Source: Cenococcum geophilum 1.58
Lineage: Eukaryota; Ascomycota; Dothideomycetes; Gloniales; Gloniaceae
DNA: 64,000 nt
Reading direction: 5' to 3'
Assembly (NCBI GenBank): GCA_001692895.1
Contig: KV748179.1
Coordinates: forward strand, 1,674,001 to 1,738,000
Positions within the stretch are counted from its first letter, which is position 1. The number at the start of each line of letters is the position of its first letter. Both the position numbers and the translations under genes were made by a program. This document shows, piece after piece, positions 11,324 to 23,027 of this stretch. The notes under the pieces were generated by a model. That model was not told the DNA's origin. It did not search any database and worked only from the letters and a program-made list of their open reading frames with translations.

Positions 11324-11749
11324 TGTTACGGACGCTTTAAGTACAATGTTATGACTACTTAGAGAGGAGTTAGAAGAAGCTAGTTAGTTAATATAGGTAC
11401 GGACTAGGATGGAACCTATAGAACTATATAACAAGGAATAGTAAGCGAGTTATATAATAGTTAAATGTATTAGCTGCGTTAAATATAAGGGACGTTACGT
11501 TTAATATAGATAAGATATATATTACGTATAAGAAGGATTTTATAGGAGTACGGTTATATATTTAAGGACCCTTAGTCCCTACCTAGATAGTTCCTTCCTT
11601 ATAGTAATTCTTAGAATACAATTAGAGTTAATCTGTTAGGCAACCACTCCACTAGTTATTATTACGTTATTAACTTTTATACTTATATTTCCTATACACC
11701 TAGCCTAATAACAAGCCTACCGTAGTTCTTGCTATAAGGTTCCGTTACA
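11324..11749 (+). repeat. 5' LTR of Gypsy B
   Basis: 426 bp, starting TGTTACGGACGCTTTAAG and ending GTTCCGTTACA. The end repeats invert to each other (TGTTACGG / CCGTTACA). Confidence 0.9.
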
Positions 11750-11793
11750 CAATCACTACCTAGTTACGGTATTAATATAAGAAGTTAAATAAT

Positions 11794-12900
11794 ATGCCAC
11801 TAAAAGCAGCCACCATAACGCTATTAACGGCAGCAACTACTTTAAGGATAGGAGGTGATACTAGTATAGCAGATACTAACTTACAACAACCTATGATGGT
11901 TGGACAGCTATAGGAAATAGTTAACTAGCTAATAGCTAATAATATAGTATTAGAAGAAAGACTTAATGGGATAGGAGTAGTAAAGATTAAGCTACTATTA
12001 ATTAAGAGATTTATAGGAGAGAGGTTAAAGCTTAAAGGATTCCTTACGCAGATGCACTTTAAGGTCTTATAAGAAGGAGTAAAGTTACTTATACCTATGG
12101 ATTGGATAGCCTACGCAGGACTATTCTTGTTAGGAAAAGCACTTAAGTAGTTTAAACCTTACCTTATAGAGATATAGGTAAATGGAATAACGACCACTAA
12201 CTAAGACGTGCGATTTATATTCTTAAGTTAGGAAAAATTTATAGAATAACTTATGCAGATGTTTAGAGACCCGGAAGAAATAACTATAGTGGAAAGAAAA
12301 CTCTAGAACCTTATATAACGAACTTTAGTAATTAAGTATATAATATAGTTCTAGATACTAGCAATATAAGTAGAGTGGAATAATAGGGCGCTTAAGGCAT
12401 AGTATAAATAGGGACTTAAGGCTAAAGTCTAGGATATAATTATCCTAATAGAAGATGCGGACACCCTAAGGGAACTAATAGATTAGGTAATTAAAATTAA
12501 TAATTAGATCTACTAAAGGGAACAGGCTAAGAGAGGCTAAAATAGAGTTCTATAGTTATATAAGGCGCAGAGTACGCAATAATAAAAGCTAAGTTAGAAA
12601 CTATGGTATGGCGCAGAGCTAATGGACCTAAGTAATACTAAAGAAGCCTATAAGAGATGGAGTAAACTATAGAAACCTAGAGGATAAGGATTAAGTAATT
12701 AAAGGTCTAAGGAGCAGAGGCCGAATTAGGGATCTTATTAGTAGAAGATATTTAGGCAAACTCTATAGTAAGAGAAATGGTTTAAAAAAGGAGCTTATAT
12801 AAATTATAGAAAATAGGGTTATTATATTAGAGACTATAGAAGTAGATAGAGTTACTATATAGTAAAGGGTATAAGACTAGCAGACAATATACACGTATAA
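11794..12900 (+). pseudogene. Gypsy B gag (capsid and zinc knuckle)
   Basis: Gag forms the virus-like particle. The ATG at 11794 opens MPLKAATITLLTAATTLRIG and is the first plausible start after the 5' LTR. The capsid homology region reads LKLKGFLTQMHFKVL and AYAGLFLLGKALK-stop-FKPYL (family LEWFKPYL). The CCHC zinc knuckle near 12797-12842 has become YINYRK-stop-GYYIRDY: all three cysteines and the histidine are Tyr, exactly what C-to-T or G-to-A changes in TGY and CAT codons produce. Stops are frequent. The homologous knuckle in element K (56727-56768) is nearly intact, which confirms the alignment. Confidence 0.85.
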
Positions 12901-14839
12901 AGGGATAATAATATGCTATAAGGAACAAAAGAATGTTTAATTAGAAGTTTTACGTTTTGTTATAATAACGTATACTAAATTTATAAGGACACTAAGTATA
13001 GCGTAAGCTATTGGCTATAAGAGCTAGCACCTATAGGATATAGAGGAACTAATAAACCAGTTCGTAGATTGGATATTAAGGATAATAAATTTAACCTAGG
13101 CGAAATATTCCGTAACAATAAGGTAATAAGGGCTGCTTACTAGGAGTAAGTAGACCTTAGAGATGTTATACTAGAGGTAGAGGATAATTCTATTATAGAA
13201 TAGGGAATATTAGTAGGGATCGAAACCCCACTAGATATAATGTTTATCGCTTTATAAGATATAAGAGAAGTAGAATAGTAAATCACTTCAGCACTTAATA
13301 AAGGTAAAAGGCTAAAGGCTTAAGATTCTTATAGCGAGATAAGAGATAACTAAGATTCTTAAAATGAGATGAGGTAAGCTTAAGGACCTATAATAGATAA
13401 TAACTGATAGAGCAGAGTAGCAGCTTAGTTCGGAAATATATAAATAAGCTCGGGATAAAAGTTCCTACAGGCATAAGATTCTTAAGATAAGATGAGTGAG
13501 ATTTAAGACTCTTAAGATAAGATAAGAATACTAAGTAAGCTTAGTTAGACTAAGGCTAGAGTTAAGCTTAAGTTAGAAGCGAGCTTGGGACTAAAGAACC
13601 TAAGGGGTTAAGAATTTGGAGTATGAATTAGGATACCTATAGATAAGAGGTAAGGAGCTTCTTTATAGATTAGAGAATCTGCGGCATAAATAGTAATTAG
13701 ACTAGGAGACAAATATATAGACTTAGAGGATTTACCAGTTAAATAAAGTATTTAGACTAAAGATCGAAAAATTAATACTAAGATTAAGAAGTAAGACGAC
13801 TTTAAGGATTAGAGCGTAAGGCGTAAACTAAAAGAAACTATAGAAGAGTTTAGGTAAAGAATTATTATATAGTAAGAATAGAAACTAGATAAGAAATTTA
13901 GTATATTAGGATATATAAAGGATAGAGTACTAGTATAAAGAATTACTAATAGGCCGAGAGCAGGCATATTAAGAGCTAAGTAGCTTACTAAACTGGAAGA
14001 TAAAGAGGATCTAGGGATTTTAACTAGGTTTAAGGAATGATATATAAAGGGCTGTTATAATGCAGTAATAAGAAGATATTTCCTTATGGATAAACCGTAT
14101 ATACTCTAGTAGCTATACTAAAAGTAGTATAGGCAAAGGCATAATGATAAGTGGGAAGATTTCTATATATAGTTAGATAAAAAAGTTATCTAAGACTATC
14201 CGATTATAAAGAAGGCCATAATATATATTAAAGGAGCCTTAATTATAACGTTAAAGGATCTAAAGGAACGTTTAGAGGACTAGAGAAGTAAGAGGCGTAT
14301 CTTAGTACCTATAAATAAAGTTGTAACGTTTAGATTAGCATAACAAAGGTTTAAACTTAAGGACGAAGATGAGCTAAGAGTTAACCTAAAGCACCTAGTA
14401 TACCATACGTTATTATAGATTGCGTGTGTGGACAATATATATAAAATATATAAAAATCCAAAGGAAAAGAATCGGAAATATTTTATAAGGATGTACTGGA
14501 TAATGGACGAGCAATAGTATAGGAATGCTAAATATATATATAGATGGCATCTAGTAGAGGTCTAAGAGGAAGGAAGTTTAGTATTTTAATTAGGAAGATT
14601 CCTTATGGAAGAATACTTAGATATATAATAGTGGTAGGAATACCTAGAGAATATATATCTATGGTATATTAAAGATAAAAAGTGAACTAGGTATTGGCTA
14701 AAGAGCGAGCTAAGTGTACTAGGATTAAGCAGCTAATAGTTAGGAAAAGTAGAGGCCTATGGGACTAGAGGGAGCTAGTGGTAGAGCCTTAGACCCTTAA
14801 AGGAATTTAAGGACAACACTTAAATTTATAAGTTAATTA

Positions 14840-15090
14840 GTAAGATTAGCAGTTTAAAGCGCTAATAGATAGTAGAGTAATATAAAACTATATCTCACTA
14901 GTAGTAGTTAAGAAAATGGGACTACCTTATAGATAAAAGGAGTAACCTTACCTATTAGTTATGATTTTAGGAGATCTAATAACCTATAAAGGAGGGATTA
15001 TTAATCTTAAAATAGGACCTATTTGGATAACTATTAAAGGGAGATAAATTAAGATGTCTTTTAATATCCTACTATTGGGACGGGACAAGG
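14840..15090 (+). pseudogene. Gypsy B aspartic protease
   Basis: The remnant ALIDSRVI-stop-NYISL at about 14859-14900 matches the retroviral-type protease active-site motif ALIDSGATxNYIS, with Gly changed to Arg and Ala-Thr to Val-Ile. LLLGRDKAVLG-like sequence follows at about 15072. It lies upstream of the reverse transcriptase, as expected. Confidence 0.75.
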
Positions 15091-15299
15091 CAGTATTAGG
15101 TATGCCTTAGTTATAGGAATATAATTTAAGGATTGATTGGATTATAGGTTAGGTTAATATTAGAGATACTTAACGCTATAAGATATAATAATAAGCTAAG
15201 TTGGTATAGTACTAAGTAGGAGTAACCTATAAAGAAATAGAAAAAGGATTAAGTTATATACTAAAGAGATACCATAAGTATGGTAAGAAACTATAGTTA

Positions 15300-16620
15300 C
15301 TGGGAAGTAAGAAGCTATTAGAATATATAGTATGGGACTATAAGATAGAGTTAGAACTAGGAATAAGTTTAAAGTTCTTTTTAATTTATAAGCTTACTGA
15401 AAAAGAAGGTAGAGCGTTAAAAGAGTTTATTTAGAAAAATCTATAAAAGGGATATATTAGACTATTGCAGTTATTAGCGGGTTATCTAATACTGTTCGTA
15501 CTAAAGAAAAATAGCAAACTAAGGCTGTGTATTAACTATAGACAGTTAAATAGCATCACCAGGAAGGATAGGTATTCTTTACTCTTAATTAGCGAAATTT
15601 AAGATAGGATAGGTAATGCGTAAATCTTTACAAAGATAGATCTAAGATAGGCGTACTATTAGATTAGGATTAAGGAAGGTAATGAATAGAAGGCAGCCTT
15701 TAGGTTAAAGGAAGGACTATATAAACTATTGGTTATATAATTCGGGCTTATAAACGCACTAGTAACATTCTAAAAGCGTATTAACAATATATTAGGAGAA
15801 TACTTAGATGAATTTGTTATAGTATATTTTAATGATATTATTATCTACTTAATGACTAAGGAAGAATATGGAGAATACGTTAAATAGGTCTTAAAGAGAC
15901 TATAAGAAGAATAGATACTAGTAGCAATTAAGAAATATGAGTTCTTTACTAGGAAGACCGATTTTGTTGGATTTATTATTAAACTAGGCTAACTTAGTAT
16001 AGATCTAAAGAAGATTAAGGCTATAGTAAATTGGTAGGAACTAGAGAACGTTATATAGTTAAGATTGTTTTTAGGGTTTTGTAATTACTATAGAAGGTTT
16101 ATAGCGCAGTAGTTAAAGGATATTAAGCTACTTATGAGGTTAATAAAGAAAGAAGAACTATGGGTATAGGAAGAGGAGTAAAGAGAACTCTTTAAAAAAG
16201 TTAAAGAGTTGTTTACCTAGGAGCTAGTTCTTAAGATCTATTAACTAGGACTAGAGATGGTTGTAGAGACGGATGTATTAAACTATATACTAGGGGTATA
16301 CTTTATATAAAGGTATTAAGATGGATAGCACTTAGTGGTATACTATAGTTGAAAGATAATACCACTAGAATTAAACTATAACATCTATAATAAGGAGTTA
16401 TTAGGTATAATTGTAGTATTAAAGAAATAGAGAGCATTTTTACAAGGTATAGAGAAACTATTTATAGTTAAGACGGATTATAAGAACCTAATAGGATTCC
16501 TAATAATGAAGGAACTTAACCAAAAATAGGTTAGATGGGTAGAGATGCTTATGGAATACCATTTTAAGATTTAATATACTAAGGGCATAGATAATATAAG
16601 GGTAGATACTCTAAGCCGTA
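15300..16620 (+). pseudogene. Gypsy B reverse transcriptase and RNase H
   Basis: The reverse transcriptase copies element RNA to DNA. Visible motifs are LRLCINYRQLN-type sequence (about 15520), TKIDLR-stop-AYY (about 15640) and FVIVYFNDIIIYL at about 15811-15852. The latter is the YxDD active-site box with one Asp changed to Asn. RNase H follows, from about 16250, with an ETDVLNYILG-like motif (family ETDASDYAIG). Many TAG codons stand at Trp/Gln positions. Confidence 0.83.
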
Positions 16621-16959
16621 AAGCTAAACTATAAAATAAGGAGAAGCTATTAGGGGCTTTATTGCGAAAGGATATAGACAGATTAATTAGGTATAATTAT
16701 CTAAGAATTATAGTAACTTAAGAAGATAATGAACTAGAGAAAGTCTACGAGATACTAGAAAGCTTTTGGGCGTAAAGAATTCTAGAAGTATAGCTAGAAG
16801 ATTTATAGATGGATATATATGAAAATTGAGAAGTAAAGTATATCCTAAGAAGTATAGTAGAGTAGTTTATGGAAGACTTCTATAAGGGACTAACTTAAGG
16901 ATATAATGGAGCTATGGGCTTAGTGTTGAGACTTTAGAAGGAGTATATTATTAATGGAA

Positions 16960-18150
16960 TCTAGAGGATAGCTAGAAAAGTTATAAAGGAATATCTAGAT
17001 TGTTAAAGGAATAAACTAATGAGGTATAAGCTATATAGAGGGCTATAACCTATTAAAATACTAGAAAGACTATAGGAGGTTATATTATGGGACTTTATTA
17101 TTAAGTTACTAAAATTAAAAGACCCTATTACTGGATAAGATTATAACGTAATTTTAGTGATAGTAGATAAGCTTATAAAGTGGGGATACTTTATAGTATG
17201 TATAGAAGAAATCTTAGCGGAAGATATTGCTAGAATCTATGTTAAAGAAGTGTTTATAAGATATAGAGTACTAAGTAAGATTATATTGAATAGAGATCTA
17301 AAATTTATAGCAGTATTTTGGGAAGTGTTTTTAGCAGAGTAAGGAGTTTAAGCAGTAACTTTTACCGCATACTATCTATAGATAGATGGTTAAATGGAAA
17401 GATTAAATTAGACACTAGAATAGTATCTAAGGCATTATATTAATTATGTATAGAATAATTGGGTATTACTGTTACTAGTTATATAGTTTGTATATAATAT
17501 AATACCTTAAGAAGGAATAGGCATATTACTATTTAAGGTAAATTATAGATATAAGCTAAGAATATTGTTGTTACTATAGCAAGCGAAGAAAATGAGTAGT
17601 ATAGCTAAAGAGAGAATAAAGATATTAATAAATCTTTATATAGACTTTATAGAATTAGTAAAGAAAGTATAAGAGAGAATAAAAAGGTACTATAATGCTA
17701 AGAGATCTAAGGGACTAGATCTTAAGGAGGGAGATAAAGTATGGTTACTATACAAAAATTTTAAGAGTTAACGACTAAGTAAGAAATTGGACTATGTTAA
17801 ACTAGGACCTTTCGAAATTACGTAGAGGATTTCACTGGTTATATTTAAGTTAAACCTACTAGCTAAAATAAAGATCTACCCTATACAGTATATTGCAATG
17901 CTAGAGCCAGTATATAGGAATATTAAGCTACCGGTTTATAAAGCAGACATGTATAGAGGATAAGAAGAAGATAAATGGTAAGTATTGAAGATTGTTAATT
18001 ATAAGGATATTAATAACAAAATATAGTATAAGGTTAAGTGGATAGGCTACACTAAGACTACCTAGGAGCTACTAGAGAATTTAAAGAACGCTATAGGAAA
18101 GGTATAGGAGTATTGGAAGAGATTAGGTTAGATAGTATTAATAAAGAAGG
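16960..18150 (+). pseudogene. Gypsy B integrase and chromodomain
   Basis: The longest open part (17157-17342) reads VDKLIKWGYFIVCIEEI, then IYVKEVFIRYRVLSKIILN, then KFIAVFWEVFLAE. This is the integrase catalytic core with the ISDRD motif mutated to ILNRD. TAYYL-stop-IDG (family TAYHPQTDG) follows. From about 17970 a chromodomain-like tail reads YKVKWIGYTKTT-stop-ELLENLKNA. Order, spacing and residues fit chromovirus integrases. Confidence 0.85.
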
Positions 18151-18853
18151 ATCGCTAAAGAATAAGTTACCTAAGGGGGACCTAAGAAGAGCAGTTGCCG
18201 AACTATTTAGATCTATTTCCTTCTCTATTAGAGGAGAATCCGTTCTTTTATTACCTAGTTTCTATAAACCTTATTAAATAAGCTTCTACTTCTTTAAACG
18301 AACTTTCTTATAGATACGTTCTAAACGCTAAAGATGAGTATAAGCTAGACGCTAAGCTTTAAGGACATGTGTAGACTCTTCTAAGGCATGCTAAACCTTA
18401 AGTAGTGTAGAGGCTAGCTTACTATTAAGCTTTGTAGTGGTAGATTAAATACAAAACCCTATAATAAATTACTTAGGAAACTTAAAGACTATTAAGAGTA
18501 ATAGGATATATATACTTAGTATTAGATATAGAATGAATGTTACACAATAAACGTATATTAGCGCGAGTGCATTTAAAATAAGAGGAGGGTTAGTGATTAA
18601 AAGGACTTATAATCGCAATATAACTTAACCCCTCTTTTGTATAATAAGAGTAAGGGATCGCTATTACTTTACTAAGTGATAGTATTAAGGAGACGGTATA
18701 AAGGCGACGCTTAACCTAAGAGAGAGAAGAAATTGCTTTAGGTATTATAAGTAATAATATTAACTAAATTGATTAGACGGATATTATACCTCTAGTAAAC
18801 AACCTAGAAATGCTAGGTATCTTTAAGGATAAAGATAAAGAGGAGGGAGATAG

Positions 18854-19279
18854 TGTTATAGACGCTTTAAGTATAATATTATAACTACTTAGAAAGGAGT
18901 CGGAAGAAGCTAGTTAGTTAATATAGGCATGGACTAGGATAAAACCCGTAGAACTATATAATAAGGAATAGTAAGTAAGTTATATAATAGTTAAACGTAT
19001 TGGCTGCGTTAAACGTAAGGGATGTTATGTTTAATATAAATAAGACGTATATTATGTATAAGAAGGATTTTATAGGAGTACGGTTGTGTATTTAAGGACC
19101 CTTAGTCCCTACCTAGATAGTTCTTTCCTTATAGTAATTCTTAGAATATAATTAGAGTTAATCTATTGGGCAACTACTCCACCAGTTATTATTACGTTGT
19201 TGACTTTTATACTTGCATTTCCTATACACCTAGCCTAATAACGAGCCCACCGTAGTTCTTGTTACAAGGTTCCGTTACA
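18854..19279 (+). repeat. 3' LTR of Gypsy B
   Basis: 426 bp, starting TGTTATAGACGC and ending GTTCCGTTACA. It is equal in length to the 5' LTR; the visible differences are transitions such as ACG to ATA. Confidence 0.9.
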
Positions 19280-19284
19280 CCCTT

Positions 19285-21534
19285 AAGCATTTTATAATCC
19301 TTTATTTTTACCTAGGACGACTGTATACGCTATAGAGCAGCTATACTAGCAAGACGCCTAGTAGATCGCATTTGTATATAAAGGTTTATTAAAATACGGA
19401 TTAAGTCCTCTACCTTACCTAGGACGATCGCGTATACTGCAGAGTAGCTACACTAGCAGACGCCTAGCAGATCGCATCTGTATATTACAGTTGGTAGATA
19501 TAGATTAGGAGAAAAAAGGAATTCTTAATCCTTTCCCTCTTACCTAAGCCGATTAGTTTACTGTAATAAGTAGGTATACTAGCAGATATCTAGGATTGTG
19601 TCCGCTAATAACGGTTATGGAATATGGATTAGAGAAGGGAGACTAAATCGGACGCGATTACCTCCTAAGGAGATTAGTAACGCTCTCTAGGCTAACTATA
19701 GTTTACTCGCAATAGAGGTCCCACTAATAGAGATTAGAAGGTTAAACGTCCTTAAAGAAATATAAAGAGCTATAGCTCTTAGATCGTTCGCGATTACTTA
19801 AGGGCTAGGGCCTATTCTGGAAACTTTCTAGCTGTTAGCTATAGAGCTACCAAGACTAAACCGTAGGCGGTTGTCTTATTAAGCTATAGCTTACCTTAAG
19901 AGCTTCGGCTTAGAAATCCTATATAATCTCGCAAGCTACTGCTTGCTTTAAAAGCTACGGCTTAAAGATTATACGCGATTATCTTTCTGTAAGGCTTTAG
20001 TCGCTCTAAAAGCTCTAGCTTATATTAAGAGCTATGGCTTGTCTTAGGGCTACGGCCTAACCCAGAGACTCTCCGGCTGTTAGCTATAGGGCTGCCGAGA
20101 CCTAATCGCAGGGCGATTGTCTCTTAGAGCTACGGCTTACCTTAAGCTACGGCTTAAAGATCCTATGCGATCGCTTAAGGGCTACGGCCCGACCCGGAGA
20201 CTCTCCGGCTATCAGCCTAAGGGCTACTAAGACTAAATTGTACGCGATTATCTCTTCTAAAGTTATAAGCTCAGCTTATAAGATCCTATTGCAGTTAAAT
20301 GCTATCCTTAAGCTATAGCTACAGCTTTAAGAGCTACGGCTTATCGAGATCGTAGGTGGTCTCGTAAGCTACTGCTTACCTTAAGAGCTACGGCTCGTCT
20401 TAGAGCTACGGCTCGTCTTAGAGCTACAGTTCGTCTTAGGGCTATAGCCCGACCCGGAAACTCTGGCTGTCAGCTATAGAGCTGCCGAGACTTAACCGAA
20501 AGCAATTGTCTCCTAGAGCTACGGCTTGTCCTTAAGCTACGGCTTAAAGATCGTACACGATCTCTCTGTAAGGCTTTAGTCGCTCTAAGAGCTCTAGCTT
20601 ATATTAAGAGCTATAGCTTGCCTAAGATATGGCAGCAGCTTAAAGATTATACGCGATTATTTGTCTATAAGGCTTTAGTCGCTCTAAGAGCTCCAGCTTG
20701 TATTAAGAGCTATAGCTTACCCAAAAGATATAGTAGCAGCTTAAAGATTATACGCGATTATCTTTTTATAAGGCTTTAGTTGTTCTAAGAAGCTCTAGCC
20801 TGTATTAAGAGCTACAGCTTACCTAAGAGAATAGCAGCAGCTCTTAGATCCTACGTAATCTCTTCTTATTGCTAATATTACTCTGTAATAATAGTGTAAT
20901 TTAAAAGAAAGGAAACACGCGTATAGCTATTTAGCTATTACTTCCTTATAAAAACTAATTATACGGCCAGGGGAAGGTAATTAAAACGTTAATTTAAAGT
21001 CTCTAAAAAAGAGCTATGTTTTATAAAGATCCTACGCAATCTCTTAGTAAAGCTTTAGTTGCTCTAAGAGCTTCAGCTTGCTTTAAAAGCTTATAAGACC
21101 CAATATCTCTCCGAACCCTTCCGGGACAAGCCCTCTATAATCTCCCGCTACTATAAGGTAATAGAGGGAGTTAACCGTAAGAAGGGGGGGGGAATATAAG
21201 GGATATTCTTGCGATTAAGCCAGCTCCAAGTAGAGACTATCTAGCTGTCAGCTATAGAGCTATTAAGACTTAATCGCAGGCGATTATCTTTAAGACTAAT
21301 ACGATTAAGTCTTACCTACTAGCAGACGCTCTTTTTCTACCTAAAATAGGCCCTTTTTCCCACTAGGTTTTGGCTATAGGTTAAGGTTTTTATTAAGGCT
21401 GCTTGGCTAGTCCTTTTCCCCTATTTTTTTACTCCCCTATATAAGCAAGGCTTCTATACTACTTACCTTTCTATATATAGAATTAATCTATTAGGATATA
21501 GGCTAGGGGCCAGCTCTAACTAAGGGGGGGGCAA
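19285..21534. repeat. Satellite-like interior of element D
   Basis: No protein motif was seen. From about 19860 to 20850 the motif AGAGCTACGGCTT and its variants recur dozens of times in mixed spacing. Longer units with GACCCGGAGACTCTCCGGCTG (imperfect hairpin) alternate with it. A higher-order unit of roughly 110-120 bp (GGCTTTAGTCGCTCTAAGAG ... TTATACGCGATTATC) is repeated about three times between 20560 and 20830. The rest is AT-rich DNA ending in the polypurine tract. Confidence 0.75.
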
Positions 21535-21792
21535 TGTAAGGGTACTTTTGGTCCCTTACTCGGCTATATCCTAGGAGCTCTTAGGGGCTGCTAAGGCTAG
21601 CCTTCGGCTAGGCCTTGGCCACCCCTTATAAGCTTCTCGGGCTTACAGCCTCCTTCCTCCCCTATCGGTTCGTCTCTATACTAGGCTATTGCCTACCCTT
21701 ATTACCATATCGTCCTCTTCTATTGACTTCCTATGTAACNCATGCTCGGCTTGCCTGCTCCCTACTATATACCCTAGCAATACTGCCTTATA
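21535..21792 (+). repeat. 3' LTR of element D
   Basis: The LTR starts TGTAAGGGTACTTTTGG after a G-rich polypurine tract and ends GCCTTATA, followed by the duplicated GTTAG. One ambiguous base lies at 21740. Confidence 0.88.
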
Positions 21793-21797
21793 GTTAG

Positions 21798-22884
21798 TAT
21801 ACTTCTTTAGTACTAAAGCCTTTTTAATATCGGCTATTGTAATAGCTAAGATTATATATTTGGGTTTCCTAGCAAGTTACGCTAGCGAAGTAGCTCCAAT
21901 TATGCGAATATCTAGGGTATTAAGCTTCCTTAGGTCGTCCATAGTTTCTTATATAGGTTTTTATTCGGCTTTAGCTTTAGTCTTAGGTATAGAGTTAGTA
22001 TTAGATTTAGGTTTGGGTTCTTTAAGTATTCTTTTTATTATAGGATACTAGTTCTTCTAGTAGTTTTATATACTAAGCTTAAGCTTTTAATTAGTTTAGG
22101 GCGGTATAGTGCTTAATAATAACTTATAGAATTTAGTAGAATTTTCAAATCCTTAGTAAATGTTAGTGGAATTTGGTAGAATCCCTGTGCTAGTAGAATC
22201 CAGTAGAATCCTTAGGCGTAGAGTAAACATTAATAGAAATCTTAGGCTGGTAGATCTTAATAGATTTCCTAGATTTTAGTTTAGAGTTAAAGTAGTATAT
22301 TATAAAGCATTTTTACTTATAACAAGGGGTATTAAATAGAAGCTTAAGGTTATTCTAATTAATAACTACCTTATACAGCTATATCTAGGGCTGTTTAAAG
22401 ATTACTAGATAATCTAGGGTAGTAATAAAAGCCTAATTAGTTCTTTATAGTTTAGGTATTAGAGTCTTAGGGCTATTATATAGGTAATACGGCTTAAGAT
22501 AGTACGTTTACCATTAAATCCAAATACGTTAATATGCTGGTTAAGGGGGGTTAGGGTAAAACTATTATCTTACGCGAAGATCTTATTAATAAATCCTATG
22601 TTACTAGCTCCTATATTAATTAGGACTTAAGTATTAGCCTAGTAATTATTTTACTAAAGACGACAATTAATAGTTATACTATAATCCTAAGAGTTAGAGT
22701 TTATAATATCTAAAGCATTTAACAAGATCCTAAGGTAGAGCTGTTTTAGAGAGTAACTTAGCTCTAGGACCTTCCTTTTAGAGGCGATTAGGGCGGAGTT
22801 CTTATAGTATATTAGTTATAGCTTTATCCTTATAAGCGGTGCTTACTAAATAATATATTAGAGCTAGATAATAATTAGGGTCGG
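21798..22884 (-). pseudogene. Gypsy E reverse transcriptase N-terminus and protease
   Basis: This continues Gypsy E beyond element D. Minus-strand translation gives VLINIGASNIGFINKIFA at about 22640-22560, the protease active site (family LIDTGASxxGFID) with Asp to Asn and Thr to Ile changes. Between protease and reverse transcriptase (about 22110-22270) a periodic TAGTAGAATT-type repeat resembles part of the LTR of the same element. The piece ends at the 15-bp LINE target duplication. Confidence 0.75.
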
Positions 22885-22899
22885 TAAATAAGGCTTATT
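22885..22899. repeat. LINE target-site duplication, left copy
   Basis: The 15 bases TAAATAAGGCTTATT are identical to the reverse complement of 39021-39035. They mark where the LINE inserted into Gypsy E/F. Fifteen bases is in the usual range for target-primed reverse transcription. Confidence 0.85.
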
Positions 22900-23027
22900 A
22901 ATTAAAGAAAAAGGAGCTCTTGCTGCACTTAGCCTAAAAAGACCAAAACCAACCAAAAGAACCCTGAAAAACACCTAGAGAATCCCCCTAAGATGCATGC
23001 ATTGCAGGGGAGGCACATATTAAACGA

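Larger units (their letters stand above)
11324..19279 (+). mobile_element. Full-length Ty3/Gypsy element B
   Basis: This 7,956-bp element has two 426-bp LTRs, a polypurine tract (AAAGAGGAGGGAGATAG) before the 3' LTR, and the order gag, protease, reverse transcriptase, RNase H, integrase, chromodomain. The flanks CCCTC (11319-11323) and CCCTT (19280-19284) are a 5-bp target duplication with one C-to-T change. It was inserted 61 bp inside the 5' LTR of element D. A relative (K) begins at 55266 and another (G) lies at 35484-37564 plus 42820-43055. Confidence 0.9.
11005..21792 (+). mobile_element. Non-autonomous LTR element D (LARD-like)
   Basis: Two 258-bp LTRs (11005-11262 and 21535-21792) are flanked by a perfect 5-bp duplication, GTTAG. 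A polypurine tract (CTAAGGGGGGGGCAA) immediately precedes the right LTR, which sets plus orientation. Without the nested Gypsy B the element is about 2.83 kb. Its interior holds no protein motif; instead it carries a large satellite-like array. This fits a large retrotransposon derivative mobilised by another element's proteins, which is inference. It sits in the reverse transcriptase of Gypsy E. Confidence 0.85.
7615..22884 (-). mobile_element. Gypsy E, 3' part, minus strand, interrupted by D
   Basis: This is a minus-strand Ty3/Gypsy. Its 3' LTR (about 7615-7848) is followed, leftward to rightward, by a polypurine tract, integrase, RNase H, reverse transcriptase and protease, where it stops at 22884. 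Element D was inserted into its reverse transcriptase, with GTTAG duplicated at 11000-11004 and 21793-21797. Gag and 5' LTR are absent here. They are very probably the segment at 37565-39020, because the same 15-bp sequence borders both pieces and flanks the LINE between them. The left limit of the 3' LTR is uncertain by a few bases. Confidence 0.83.
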
